Below are positions 7,078 to 15,950 of a DNA stretch of 57,887 nucleotides, piece after piece. The stretch comes from Thermodesulfovibrio sp. (GTDB lineage: Bacteria; Nitrospirota; Thermodesulfovibrionia; Thermodesulfovibrionales; Thermodesulfovibrionaceae), in NCBI GenBank assembly GCA_020725335.1, contig DYFF01000019.1:1-57887 (forward strand). The letters run 5' to 3'. Numbering within the stretch: position 1 is the stretch's first letter; the number at the start of each line of letters is the position of its first letter. The notes under the pieces were generated by a model. It was given only the letters and a program-made list of their open reading frames with translations. It searched no databases and was not told the origin of the DNA. The position numbers were made by a program, and so were the translations under genes.

Positions 7078-9314
7078 TGAAAAAAACATTTAGAATTTAT
7101 ACTCTTTTAACTTTGATTTCAACATCTATTTTATTGATTTTTTTTATTAACACAATTGTATTTATCATTGCTAAAAAGCAGATGAAAGAGGAAAAATCTA
7201 AGGAATATGAAACTACAATAAAAACTGTTTCCTACTACATTGATAGAATCATAGAAGAAAAAAGCAAAGATTTAAACATAATCTTAGGATATTTAAACTC
7301 ATCAGAGAAGTTTGAAAATAAAATAAATCATATAATCAATTTTTTATCTCTAAACCCAGACATAAAATATACTTTAATTGTTGACAACAAGGGAATTGTT
7401 AGATACATATTTCCACTAAAAGAGGCTATAGTAGGGATCGATCTTTCAAATGATCCGATTATCAATAATTTAGGAAAAATAAAGTTTTATGGACCTCATG
7501 TTTCAATAATAGACAAAAAACCTTATTATATAATTTCAAAGAAATTAAGCGAAACAACCATTTTAATTTTCATAGATATTCCAGAAATTAATTCACTTAT
7601 TGAAACATTAAAAAGCCAGGGTTATTATGCATTTATCTTAGACGAGAAGGGTTTTGCAATAGCCCATGTAAATGATGAAATCGTAAAACAGGGACTTAAT
7701 TTAAGTCATTATGATTTTATAAAAAAAGGTATAAAAGGTATAGAGGAAATGATAGAGGCAGATATTGATGATAAAAAATATGTGCTATTAGCCAGAAAAA
7801 TCCCCCAAACTGAATATACATTTTTTATCGGAAATGAATACTATGAAGCATTAAGTAATTTTTATCTTTTAAGAAGGAAAATTCTTTATATAATTTTATT
7901 GATTATTATCCTCTTATTCCCTATTAGTTTATTAATTTCAAAAAGATTTACAAAGCCTATACATAACATCATTTCTGTAATAGAGAAGCTTAAAAAAGGT
8001 GAATATAAGATTTCTAAGGTAAAATCGGATATAAAAGAATTAGAGGGAATTTCAGATGCAATTTATGAAATGGCTAAGATAATCTCCGATAGAGAAATAA
8101 AATTAAGAAAAATTTTCGAAGCTTCCAAGGATGCTATAGTAATATCTACTTTTGAAGGTGATATCTTAGATTTTAATGATGCAGCAGCAAAAATGTTTGG
8201 ATTTAAAGATAAAAATGAAGTGCCTCCAGATTTGAAAAAAGATACTTTTTACTATAATGATATATCAAATAGGAACTTTATACTAAATAAGCTTGCAGAA
8301 AAAGAATCAGTTGAAAACTATGAAGTTATTTTTAAGAAAAATGATGGTACTGTATTTTATGGTTTGATTTCCTCAAACCTTGTCAAAGATGATGAGGGTA
8401 AGGTTCTTTTTATTGTATCAACTATTAAAGACATAACTGAGAAGAGAAAACTTCAGGAGCAATTGTTTCAGGCACAAAAAATGGAAAGTATCGGTAGGCT
8501 TGCTGGTTCAATAGCCCATGATTTTAATAATATCTTATCTATAATACATGGAAGTAATCAACTTATTCAGATGCATGCAAAAAATAATCCTCAAATTGAA
8601 AAATATACCTCATCTATTACTAAGGGAGTAGAAAAGGCAAGAGATTTTATAAAGAAACTTTTGGCTTTTTCAAAAAGACAACCATTTATTCCTAAAATTT
8701 ATGATTTAAATGAAATCATAAAGGAGGAAATTAAACTTATCAAATCTTCAATAAGAGAGGATATAATACTTGAATTAAAAACTTCTGATTCACCTTTATT
8801 AGTTAATCTTGATAGAACCCAGTTTACACAGATAATTTTAAATCTGACTGTGAATGCAATGGATGCTATGCCAGATGGAGGGAAAATTACAATTTCAACA
8901 GAAGAAAAAAATTTCGAATATGAAGATAAAAAAATATATCCAGTTATAATGGAGGGGAATTATGCGTGTATAAATTTTTCAGATACAGGAATAGGCATCC
9001 CTGAGGAAATAAAAGATAAAATATTTGAACCTTTTTTCACCACAAAAGTTGATGGAACAGGTTTAGGACTGGCTACCGTATATGGAATTGTTCAACAACA
9101 TAATGGCTTTATTACTGTTTACAGCGAGGAAGGTAAAGGTACAACATTTAAAATTTATCTGCCTCTCTCCATTGGTTTTGAAAAATCGCAGGAAGAAAAA
9201 GACAATAATGATAAAATCAGTATAAAGAATATTCTATTAGTAGAAGACAATAATGAGGTAAGAACAATTATGGTTTTGAAGTATATTCATTTTCTAATGG
9301 CTCAGAAGCCTTGA
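7077..9314 (+). CDS. Hybrid sensor histidine kinase, reading frame cut inside its receiver domain
   Basis: 745 residues as read. Order of parts: membrane segment (about 8-32), extracytoplasmic Cache-like sensor (about 35-262), second membrane segment (about 266-290), HAMP linker (about 290-340), PAS domain (about 345-460), HisKA with IAHDFNN (phospho-accepting His481), and HATPase with the N box (589-602), DTGIGIPEE (636-644) and a GTGLGLATVYG box. The C-terminus begins a receiver domain (NILLVEDNNEVRT, about 715-729) and then loses frame, ending in 17 unrelated residues. The receiver continues in another frame from 9269. The kinase core is intact and could still act if its target is a separate regulator. 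Its start overlaps the stop of the binding-protein gene by one base, so the two probably form a ligand-sensing unit. Confidence 0.88.
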   Translation: MKKTFRIYTLLTLISTSILLIFFINTIVFIIAKKQMKEEKSKEYETTIKTVSYYIDRIIEEKSKDLNIILGYLNSSEKFENKINHIINFLSLNPDIKYTLIVDNKGIVRYIFPLKEAIVGIDLSNDPIINNLGKIKFYGPHVSIIDKKPYYIISKKLSETTILIFIDIPEINSLIETLKSQGYYAFILDEKGFAIAHVNDEIVKQGLNLSHYDFIKKGIKGIEEMIEADIDDKKYVLLARKIPQTEYTFFIGNEYYEALSNFYLLRRKILYIILLIIILLFPISLLISKRFTKPIHNIISVIEKLKKGEYKISKVKSDIKELEGISDAIYEMAKIISDREIKLRKIFEASKDAIVISTFEGDILDFNDAAAKMFGFKDKNEVPPDLKKDTFYYNDISNRNFILNKLAEKESVENYEVIFKKNDGTVFYGLISSNLVKDDEGKVLFIVSTIKDITEKRKLQEQLFQAQKMESIGRLAGSIAHDFNNILSIIHGSNQLIQMHAKNNPQIEKYTSSITKGVEKARDFIKKLLAFSKRQPFIPKIYDLNEIIKEEIKLIKSSIREDIILELKTSDSPLLVNLDRTQFTQIILNLTVNAMDAMPDGGKITISTEEKNFEYEDKKIYPVIMEGNYACINFSDTGIGIPEEIKDKIFEPFFTTKVDGTGLGLATVYGIVQQHNGFITVYSEEGKGTTFKIYLPLSIGFEKSQEEKDNNDKISIKNILLVEDNNEVRTIMVLKYIHFLMAQKP

Positions 9315-9559
9315 ATCGATTTGAAGAAATTAAAAATATTATAGACCTATGCCTTTTTGACATAATAATGCCCTCTATGGGAGGTTTTGAACTTTATAAG
9401 AAGATAAAAGAAATTAAACCAGATATAAAAGTATTATTTATGACTGGATATGCAGATAATTTATTGCAAATTCAAACAATCATTAAAGAGGGACAACAAG
9501 TTATAAATAAACCTTTCAGTATAGCTGAACTAAAAAAGAAAATAAAAGAACTTTCTTAA
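9269..9559 (+). pseudogene. Detached remainder of the kinase receiver domain
   Basis: Read in the frame of 9269, the sequence gives YGFEVYSFSNGSEALNRF and then the receiver core with FDIIMPSMGG (phosphoacceptor Asp), LFMTGYAD and the conserved Lys in NKPFS. This is the direct continuation of the receiver that begins at the end of the upstream kinase frame. Only two bases separate the Thr codon of EVRT (9264-9266) from this frame, where about eight residues are expected, so the lesion looks like a deletion of roughly 22 bases, not a single-base slip. There is no convincing start codon or ribosome site for separate translation (an ATG-less stretch until a TTG at 9311). Confidence 0.78.
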
Positions 9560-9567
9560 TTCCTTTA

Positions 9568-11979
9568 CTATTCCGTTTGATTATTTTCCTTTTCTTTGTC
9601 CTTTTTTTTCAATAAATCAGACATTTCAACAAGTTTTCTCATAACAAGATAATTTATTGTGCCTTTTGGATAACTACCGTCGTGTTGGAGTTCACCTGCT
9701 TTCATATCTGTTAATATCTCAAGCCCTTCCTCTGCATATTCTATAGCGTATATGTGGAATTTGCCTTCTTCAATTGCTTTTTGAATTTCTTCTTTTAGCA
9801 TAAGATGTTTAATATTTCTTTTAGGGATTATTACCCCATGACTTCCATCAAGTCCTCTAATTTTACATAGTTCAAAAAATCCTTCTATTTTTTCATTGAT
9901 ACCGCCAACAGGTTGAACTTCTCCTCTCTGATCCATTGAACCTGTTACTGCAATATTTTGCTTGAGAGGAATTTCTGCAATACTACTTAGAAGAGCATAA
10001 AGTTCAGCACATGTGGCTGAGTCGCCTTCTATCATTTCATAGAGTTGTTCAAAAGTAAGTGACGCACTGAGGCTAATTGATTTCTTTATAGCGTACTTAC
10101 TCCAAAGATAACTTGAAAGAATCATTATGGCTTTTTCGTGGATTTTGCCTGACATTTTTGTTTCTCTTTCAATATTGACAATACCTGCTTTACCTAAATA
10201 GGTTCGCGCAGTAATTCTTGAGGGTTTACCAAAACTATAATCACCTAGATCAAGCACTGCGAGCCCATTAATTTGTCCTACTTTACTACCTGTAGTTTCA
10301 ATAATTAATACATCTTCAAGAATTAATTCTCTTAACTTCTCCTCTATACTTGCTGACCTATAAACTCTTTGATCTAAAGCTTTCAGGACATGTGAAGATT
10401 TAACTACATTTTTGCCGTCTTTTTTTGCCCAAAAATGAGATTCTCTCACAATGTCTGCGATAGAACTAAACTGAGTTGAAAGCTTTTCTTGATGTTCTGC
10501 AAGCCTTGAGCCATATTCTACAATTTTTGCTACCGCAGAACGATGAAAAGGAAGAAGCCCTTCTTCTTTTTGGCAAAGCGCTACAAACTGAGCATATTTT
10601 TTTATGTTCTCTTCATTCCTTGGCATTCTAATATCAAAATCAGCCTTTACTTTGAATAGTTCTTTATATTCATCGTCATAGTTATACAATAAATAATAGA
10701 GTAAAGGGGTTCCTGTAAGAATTACTTTCACATTAAGTGGAATAGGCTCTGGTCTTAAAGTAGAAGTTGTTATGAGTCTATATTGTTCCCATACATCTTC
10801 TATTCTAATTTCCTTATTTCTAAGCGCTCTTTTAAGGGAATCATAGGAGAATAAATTTTTTAACAGGGCTAAAGCATCTATTACAATGTAGCCACCATTT
10901 GCTTTATGAAGTGAGCCTGCTTTTATCATTGTGAAATCTGTAATAGCCATTCCGTACTGAATTTTATATTCTATGCTTCCAAAAAGATTTAAATAAGTAG
11001 GATTGGGCTCATATACCACAGGTGCGCCTTCTGTATTAGAGTTATCAACAAGAATGTTAACACTATATTTTACAAAAGAAGCCTCTTTCGGTATTTTTAC
11101 AAATGGTGGGATAGGAGGTGTAACCTCTTCTTGAATTTTAAAATCTTGAAGGTTATTAAGAATGTCTTCCTTTACAGCATCAAGATATTGATTTATTTTT
11201 TCATTAAAAGAGTATTTATTTTTTAAATCTTCTATTGGCTGTTCAATTACATCAAGAGCAATTTGTCGCTCTAATTTAATGAGCATTTCCTTTACCACTT
11301 TATCTGCTTCACGCACAGCCCTTACTACGTCATCAAGTTTTTCCTGAAGCATTTTCCCAAATTCATCAATTCTTTTTCTTGTTTCAGGTTCAAGAGCTTG
11401 GAATTCATCTTCTGTAAGAGGTTCTCCATCTCTTTTTATGGGAACAATTATAAGCCCTGCTAAAGCTTTTCTTATAGCAAAGCCTTTATTCCTGGCTTCT
11501 TCTTCTATGGCTGAAAACCATTCTTTTTGTTTTTGCTGAAAATCTTCAAGTATTTTATTTCTTTGTTTATCATACTCTTTAGATTCAAAAGCTTTGGGTA
11601 TCTCAGTTTTAAGAGTATTAATAAGATTTACCATATCATTTTGAAATTCTTTAGCCTTTCCTGCTGGGAGACTCACTGCTATGGGATTGTCAGGTTTTTT
11701 AAAATTATAAAGATAACACCAATCAGGTGGTATAGGTTCACTTTTAACTTTTTCTGCAAGAAGGGTTCTAATAGCACGCATCTTACCCGTTCCTTGAGCA
11801 CCTAAGGCATATATATTGAAACCTTTTGCAGGTAAATTTAATCCAAAATCAAGAGAAGCAATAGCTCTATCTTGTCCAATTGTACCAATTAAAGGTTTTT
11901 CATCGAGAGTTGTTTCAAATTTAAAAATAGATTCATCACATTTTTTATATACATCATGAGATTTTAGCTTTAATATCAT
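9568..11979 (-). CDS. LonB-like ATP-dependent protease (AAA_32 / Lon family)
   Basis: 803 residues. The N-terminal AAA+ part has a P-loop GAQGTGKM (60-67) ending in Met where Thr or Ser is usual. A long coiled-coil insertion follows (about 125-280), and then the second half of the ATPase domain. The C-terminal Lon protease domain carries EGDSATCAE with nucleophile Ser654 and GGINEKIEG with Lys697. The 43-residue spacing matches the Ser/Lys dyad of classical Lon. It belongs to the soluble COG1067-type group that lacks the LAN substrate-binding domain of LonA. The ATG at 11979 is supported by the ribosome site AAGGAGG. It would degrade damaged or specific regulatory proteins; its substrates are unknown. 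Confidence 0.9.
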   Translation of the reverse strand: MILKLKSHDVYKKCDESIFKFETTLDEKPLIGTIGQDRAIASLDFGLNLPAKGFNIYALGAQGTGKMRAIRTLLAEKVKSEPIPPDWCYLYNFKKPDNPIAVSLPAGKAKEFQNDMVNLINTLKTEIPKAFESKEYDKQRNKILEDFQQKQKEWFSAIEEEARNKGFAIRKALAGLIIVPIKRDGEPLTEDEFQALEPETRKRIDEFGKMLQEKLDDVVRAVREADKVVKEMLIKLERQIALDVIEQPIEDLKNKYSFNEKINQYLDAVKEDILNNLQDFKIQEEVTPPIPPFVKIPKEASFVKYSVNILVDNSNTEGAPVVYEPNPTYLNLFGSIEYKIQYGMAITDFTMIKAGSLHKANGGYIVIDALALLKNLFSYDSLKRALRNKEIRIEDVWEQYRLITTSTLRPEPIPLNVKVILTGTPLLYYLLYNYDDEYKELFKVKADFDIRMPRNEENIKKYAQFVALCQKEEGLLPFHRSAVAKIVEYGSRLAEHQEKLSTQFSSIADIVRESHFWAKKDGKNVVKSSHVLKALDQRVYRSASIEEKLRELILEDVLIIETTGSKVGQINGLAVLDLGDYSFGKPSRITARTYLGKAGIVNIERETKMSGKIHEKAIMILSSYLWSKYAIKKSISLSASLTFEQLYEMIEGDSATCAELYALLSSIAEIPLKQNIAVTGSMDQRGEVQPVGGINEKIEGFFELCKIRGLDGSHGVIIPKRNIKHLMLKEEIQKAIEEGKFHIYAIEYAEEGLEILTDMKAGELQHDGSYPKGTINYLVMRKLVEMSDLLKKKDKEKENNQTE

Positions 11980-12158
11980 ATTTAACCTCCTTAAAAGGTT
12001 TTTTTATTATAACACTTTATAATTATGAATTAACCAAATGCAAGTTTTCTTTTGTTATTGCATTAGCCATCTTAATTTTTTCTTGAATATGTTTGCTAAT
12101 GACCAATATCTAAGTTTAAACAAAAGATACAAGATTTGTGTTAAAATTTATTTTGTAA

Positions 12159-13286
12159 ATGAATCTAAATAAAACAAAAACTCTTCTCATTTTTTCAGTT
12201 CTCATTTTAATTCTTATCTTATTAATCTTTTTCTTATTAAAACCTTCAAAAATAGATAAGTATAAGGTAGAGAAGAAAAAAATGATTAATTCTGTCTACG
12301 CTTCTGGGTATATTGACTCTTCAGACAGTGTAAATATTAAATCAGAAGTTTCAGGCTATGTTGAAAAAATCATGGTAAGAGAAGGCCAGGAAGTAAAAAA
12401 AGGTCAAGTACTCTTGGTCATAGCAAATGAACCTATAAGAGAAAATTTAAGGGATGTAGAGGCTCAGCTCGCTTCAGTGAGAGATAGATTGGCTCCAGAT
12501 TCTGATTTTAAAAAAGAATTAACTCATAATATTGAAATAAGAAAAGCCATTCTTGAAAATGTTGAAAAAAACTTTAATAGAAGGAAGGCTTTATATGAAG
12601 AGGAATTAATTTCAAAGGAAAAATTCGATGAAATTAAGAGAGAGTATGAAGTTGCAAAGAGAGATTATGAAAGGCAGATAAGTCAATATAACGACACAAT
12701 AAAAAACTTAAATTACCAATTAGAAAGTCTCAAAGCAAGGAGACAAGCACTTAAATCGGAATTAGACAAATACTACATTAGATCCCCAATTAATGGCAAA
12801 ATTCTAAGAAAATTTGTTAATGAAGGGGATTATGTTAATCCTATTCAACAGAGTAATGCTTTATTTTCTGTGGGAAATGAGAAAAATCTTGAAACCGTTC
12901 TACTTGTAGATGAGGAATATATCACCATGGTTAAAACTGGCATGAAGGTTTACATTACACTTGATTCTTATCCAGGAGAGACTTTTGAAGGTAGGGTAAA
13001 AACTATTGAGAGTCAATCTGATAGAACGACAAGGACAGTTAAGGTAAAGGCTGATGTAAATTACGGAAAAGCAGTATTTTTTGGTTTAACTGTTGAAGCA
13101 AATATCATTATAAAAGAAGTTGAAGGGATTTTTATTCCAGAATCAGCCTATAAAAACGGTTATGTTGAAGTATTAGAGGGAAGGAAAGTGAAAAAAATAA
13201 AAGTGAATGTTTCCCCGGAAAAATATAAGGGTTACGTTCTTGTTTTAGAAGGGCTAAAGGAAGGACAAGAAATAATAGCACAATGA
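12159..13286 (+). CDS. MacA/HlyD-type periplasmic adaptor protein
   Basis: 375 residues: one N-terminal membrane anchor (about 7-27), a first lipoyl half (SGYVEKIMVREGQEVKKGQVLLVI), an alpha-helical hairpin rich in Lys/Glu (about 90-200), a second lipoyl half (YIRSPINGKILRKFVNEGDYV), then beta-barrel and membrane-proximal parts. This is the membrane fusion protein of a tripartite ABC efflux or lipoprotein-type system. It overlaps the permease gene by four bases, and permease and ATPase follow directly. A TAAAAT box at 12142-12147 may be the -10 of the operon, with an 11-base leader and no clear ribosome site. No outer-membrane TolC-type gene is in the window, so the exit duct must be encoded elsewhere. 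The substrate is unknown. Confidence 0.88.
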   Translation: MNLNKTKTLLIFSVLILILILLIFFLLKPSKIDKYKVEKKKMINSVYASGYIDSSDSVNIKSEVSGYVEKIMVREGQEVKKGQVLLVIANEPIRENLRDVEAQLASVRDRLAPDSDFKKELTHNIEIRKAILENVEKNFNRRKALYEEELISKEKFDEIKREYEVAKRDYERQISQYNDTIKNLNYQLESLKARRQALKSELDKYYIRSPINGKILRKFVNEGDYVNPIQQSNALFSVGNEKNLETVLLVDEEYITMVKTGMKVYITLDSYPGETFEGRVKTIESQSDRTTRTVKVKADVNYGKAVFFGLTVEANIIIKEVEGIFIPESAYKNGYVEVLEGRKVKKIKVNVSPEKYKGYVLVLEGLKEGQEIIAQ

Positions 13287-14536
13287 AACATATTGTATTT
13301 GTTACTTTAAAACTGCTTTTTGAAAGAAAAAGGCAGACTATAGTAGCTATTGTCGGAGTATCAATTGGTGTAGGAGCTTTTATTGCTATGGCGTCTCTTA
13401 TGAATGGTTTTCAGAAATATTTCATTGAACAAGCTTTGGATTTAAATGCCCATGTAACATTAAAAGTGAAAGATGAACCTGATAAAGGGAAAATACTTAA
13501 ACAAGTTTATGGTGATAATTTGTATTTTAATGTTTACGGGTCAAAACCTAAGGAGTTGAAGGATAAAATTATAGATTATAAATTCTTGATATCTAAATAT
13601 GAAAAAGATGCAGAAATAATTGGAATAGCACCCCATCTTACAGGACAGGGAATTGTGAAGTATGGCACTGTTGACAAATCAGCATCACTTATAGGTATAG
13701 ACCCAATATTAGAAAGAAAAGCCTCTGTTATTGATAAATTTATCTCAAATAAAAAACTCGATATACTCACTTCTGATAGAGATAGCGTTATTATCGGTAA
13801 ACTTCTGGCAAGAGACCTTGGAATTGATGAAGTAGGTAAAAAGGTTATAATAACTACACCTAATGGTGTTACGTATCTTTTTAAAGTAGTTGATTTTTTT
13901 GATTCTGGTATCACAATGCTTGATCAGACAAGAATATATATGAACTTGAAAACCCTTCAAACTATTCTTAATAAACCAAACGAGGTTAATGAAATAATTT
14001 TTAAAATAAAGGATGTTTATAAAGCAAATGAAATTGCGGATAGAATAAATAGGGAAACAAGTTATTACACTGAAAGTTGGCAGAAAGCCTTTAGAAATTT
14101 TTTACAACTTTTTAAAATCCAGAATTATATTACCTATATGATTGTTTTTGCAATTCTTATAGTCTCAGCTTTTGGGATTTTCAACATTATAATGATGACT
14201 GTGCTTGAAAAGAAAAGGGATATAGCTATACTAAAAGCATTAGGTTATGAAAATGTGGATATAATAAAAATATTTGTTTTCCATGGAATAACAATAGGTT
14301 TTTTAGGAGCTATATTTGGCTCTTTTTTAGGTTATGCTATTCAGGAATTTCTTGCATCTGTGAATGTAAGCGTAGAAGGTTTAGTAAGAACAAAGGGATT
14401 TGCATTAGATAGAAGTCCTTTATATTTTCTTTATGGTATTTTATTTGCCTTTACTTTTTCAATTTTTGCAGCTTTCTATCCTTCCTACAAAGCTTCAAAA
14501 CTTAATCCAATTGATATCTTCCGGAGTAGTGCTTGA
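13283..14536 (+). CDS. MacB/FtsX-type ABC transporter permease
   Basis: 417 residues with the four-segment MacB/LolC topology: one membrane helix near residues 15-38, a large periplasmic domain (about 40-275), and three helices at the C-terminus (about 285-308, 335-355, 382-405), ending ASKLNPIDIFRSSA, a typical MacB_PCD/FtsX close. The ATPase is a separate gene immediately downstream, so it is a split system like LolCD or YknYZ and not a MacB fusion. The start overlaps the adaptor gene and the stop overlaps the TTG start of the ATPase gene. It works as a mechanotransmission transporter at the inner membrane. Confidence 0.87.
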   Translation: MKHIVFVTLKLLFERKRQTIVAIVGVSIGVGAFIAMASLMNGFQKYFIEQALDLNAHVTLKVKDEPDKGKILKQVYGDNLYFNVYGSKPKELKDKIIDYKFLISKYEKDAEIIGIAPHLTGQGIVKYGTVDKSASLIGIDPILERKASVIDKFISNKKLDILTSDRDSVIIGKLLARDLGIDEVGKKVIITTPNGVTYLFKVVDFFDSGITMLDQTRIYMNLKTLQTILNKPNEVNEIIFKIKDVYKANEIADRINRETSYYTESWQKAFRNFLQLFKIQNYITYMIVFAILIVSAFGIFNIIMMTVLEKKRDIAILKALGYENVDIIKIFVFHGITIGFLGAIFGSFLGYAIQEFLASVNVSVEGLVRTKGFALDRSPLYFLYGILFAFTFSIFAAFYPSYKASKLNPIDIFRSSA

Positions 14537-15219
14537 GTAGTATTATTCAACTTAAAAATATTAATAAAAAGATTAGAGAAGAGCTAATACTTCGAGACAT
14601 CAATCTGTCTGTAACAAAAGGAGAATTTATAAGTATAATCGGACCTTCTGGATCAGGTAAAAGTTCTCTCCTATATATCATAGGACTTTTAGACATACCA
14701 AGCGATGGTGAGGTATTTATAGAAGGAGAAAAAGTAGATTTCACTGAGACTCACAAAATTGCTCATTTAAGAAATATAAAATTTGGTTTCATCTTTCAAT
14801 TTCATTATCTTATCGCAGAATTTAGTTTGCTCGAAAATGTTATGGTTCCCATGTTAAAAGCAGGTAGAACAAAAGAAGAATCAAAGGAAAGAGCCTACTT
14901 GCTTCTTCAAAAATTGGGACTTAAGGGAAAAGAGAAGAGAAAACCTTTTCAAATTTCAGGCGGTGAGCAACAGAGGGTTGCTATTGCAAGAGCTTTGGCA
15001 AATGAACCAATTGTAATAATAGCTGATGAGCCTACAGGCAATTTGGATTCAAAAAATACAGCAATTGTTATGGATATTTTTTGTAACTTACATCTTGAAG
15101 GCAAAACAGTAATAATGGTGACTCATGAAATAGAACTCACTGAAAGGACTGAGAGAATTGTGAAAATGTTAGATGGAAATATTATAGAAGATATTGAACT
15201 TGACAAGAAAAAATGTTAA
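14533..15219 (+). CDS. ABC transporter ATPase, LolD/MacB class
   Basis: 228 residues with all ABC motifs: Walker A GPSGSGKSS (about 36-44), Q-loop in FIFQFHYL, signature ISGGEQQRVAIARAL, Walker B IVIIADEP with TGNLDSKN as D-loop, and the switch His in VTHE. The QFHYLIAEFSLLENV segment is that of the o228/LolD subfamily that pairs with MacB-type permeases. The start is a TTG (14533) overlapping the permease stop, which implies translational coupling. It energises the efflux complex made with the two upstream genes. Confidence 0.9.
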   Translation: MSSIIQLKNINKKIREELILRDINLSVTKGEFISIIGPSGSGKSSLLYIIGLLDIPSDGEVFIEGEKVDFTETHKIAHLRNIKFGFIFQFHYLIAEFSLLENVMVPMLKAGRTKEESKERAYLLLQKLGLKGKEKRKPFQISGGEQQRVAIARALANEPIVIIADEPTGNLDSKNTAIVMDIFCNLHLEGKTVIMVTHEIELTERTERIVKMLDGNIIEDIELDKKKC

Positions 15220-15944
15220 ACTTGTGTATGATTCTGAAACTTTCTATATCTTTACTTTTAATTATTCTATCCTTTATCGCAGCCTATACAATGTTTGAAA
15301 TATTTGGTAAAACAGAAAGGAGAAAGAACATGGATATATTAAAAAAGATTCATCGTATTAATGGAAGATTCTTTTTCATAGTATTCTTATTTGGCGCTAT
15401 AGGGTGTATATATATGCTTTCTCAATCAAGGGCAGAACTTACACCAAGAGCGACATTACATGCCTTTTCAGCTGTTGCAATTTTCTTAATCTTTTCCCTT
15501 AAAATCTTATTTATTAAGTATTATAAGCAGTTTTACTCCTATGCAAAATTAATTGGAGTGTTAGTGGTATTATTAACATTCAATCTATTGGCATTTTCAA
15601 CAGGGTATAGTCTTGTAACAGGACAGTATAGTAAAAATTTTAATACAGAGGCTGTTGGTCAGCAAATGATTGTAGCAAATAAAGAAGCTAATGTTGAAAA
15701 TGGTAAGAAACTATATGCTCAGTTATGTGCATCTTGTCATTATACAGATAAAAAAGATTTTAAGAGGGCAGCTCCAGGATTACAGGGAATATTTAAGGAA
15801 AAATATCTACCCTCAAGTAAAAAAGCAGTAACTGTAGAGAATGTAATTAATCAAATTAAAAATCCCTATAAATACATGCCTTCTTTTAATGATTTAACAG
15901 ATTCGCAGATTAATGATATCGTTAGTTATCTGAAGACTCTTTAA
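15213..15944 (+). CDS. Membrane-anchored c-type cytochrome with four N-terminal membrane helices
   Basis: 243 residues. Four hydrophobic segments (about 5-26, 48-70, 80-102, 110-132) resemble the cytochrome b561/DUF-type helical bundles, followed by a periplasmic monohaem cytochrome c domain: CASCH (Cys172, Cys175, His176) and a likely axial Met222 in the KYMPSF segment. The arrangement suggests electron transfer at the periplasmic face, but no partner reductase or oxidase is next to it. It overlaps the ABC ATPase gene by seven bases and precedes the YyaL-type gene by six, so it belongs to the same transcript. I do not recognise a specific family name for the fused form. Conserved His residues in helices (HRING, LHAFSA) could bind haem b, which is speculative. 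Confidence 0.78.
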   Translation: MLNLCMILKLSISLLLIILSFIAAYTMFEIFGKTERRKNMDILKKIHRINGRFFFIVFLFGAIGCIYMLSQSRAELTPRATLHAFSAVAIFLIFSLKILFIKYYKQFYSYAKLIGVLVVLLTFNLLAFSTGYSLVTGQYSKNFNTEAVGQQMIVANKEANVENGKKLYAQLCASCHYTDKKDFKRAAPGLQGIFKEKYLPSSKKAVTVENVINQIKNPYKYMPSFNDLTDSQINDIVSYLKTL

Positions 15945-15950
15945 AATTAA

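Noticed and set aside
11995-12010. Terminator at AACCTCCTTAAAAGGTT
   Set aside because: Only a four-base stem can form, and the sequence is the ribosome site of the Lon-like gene.
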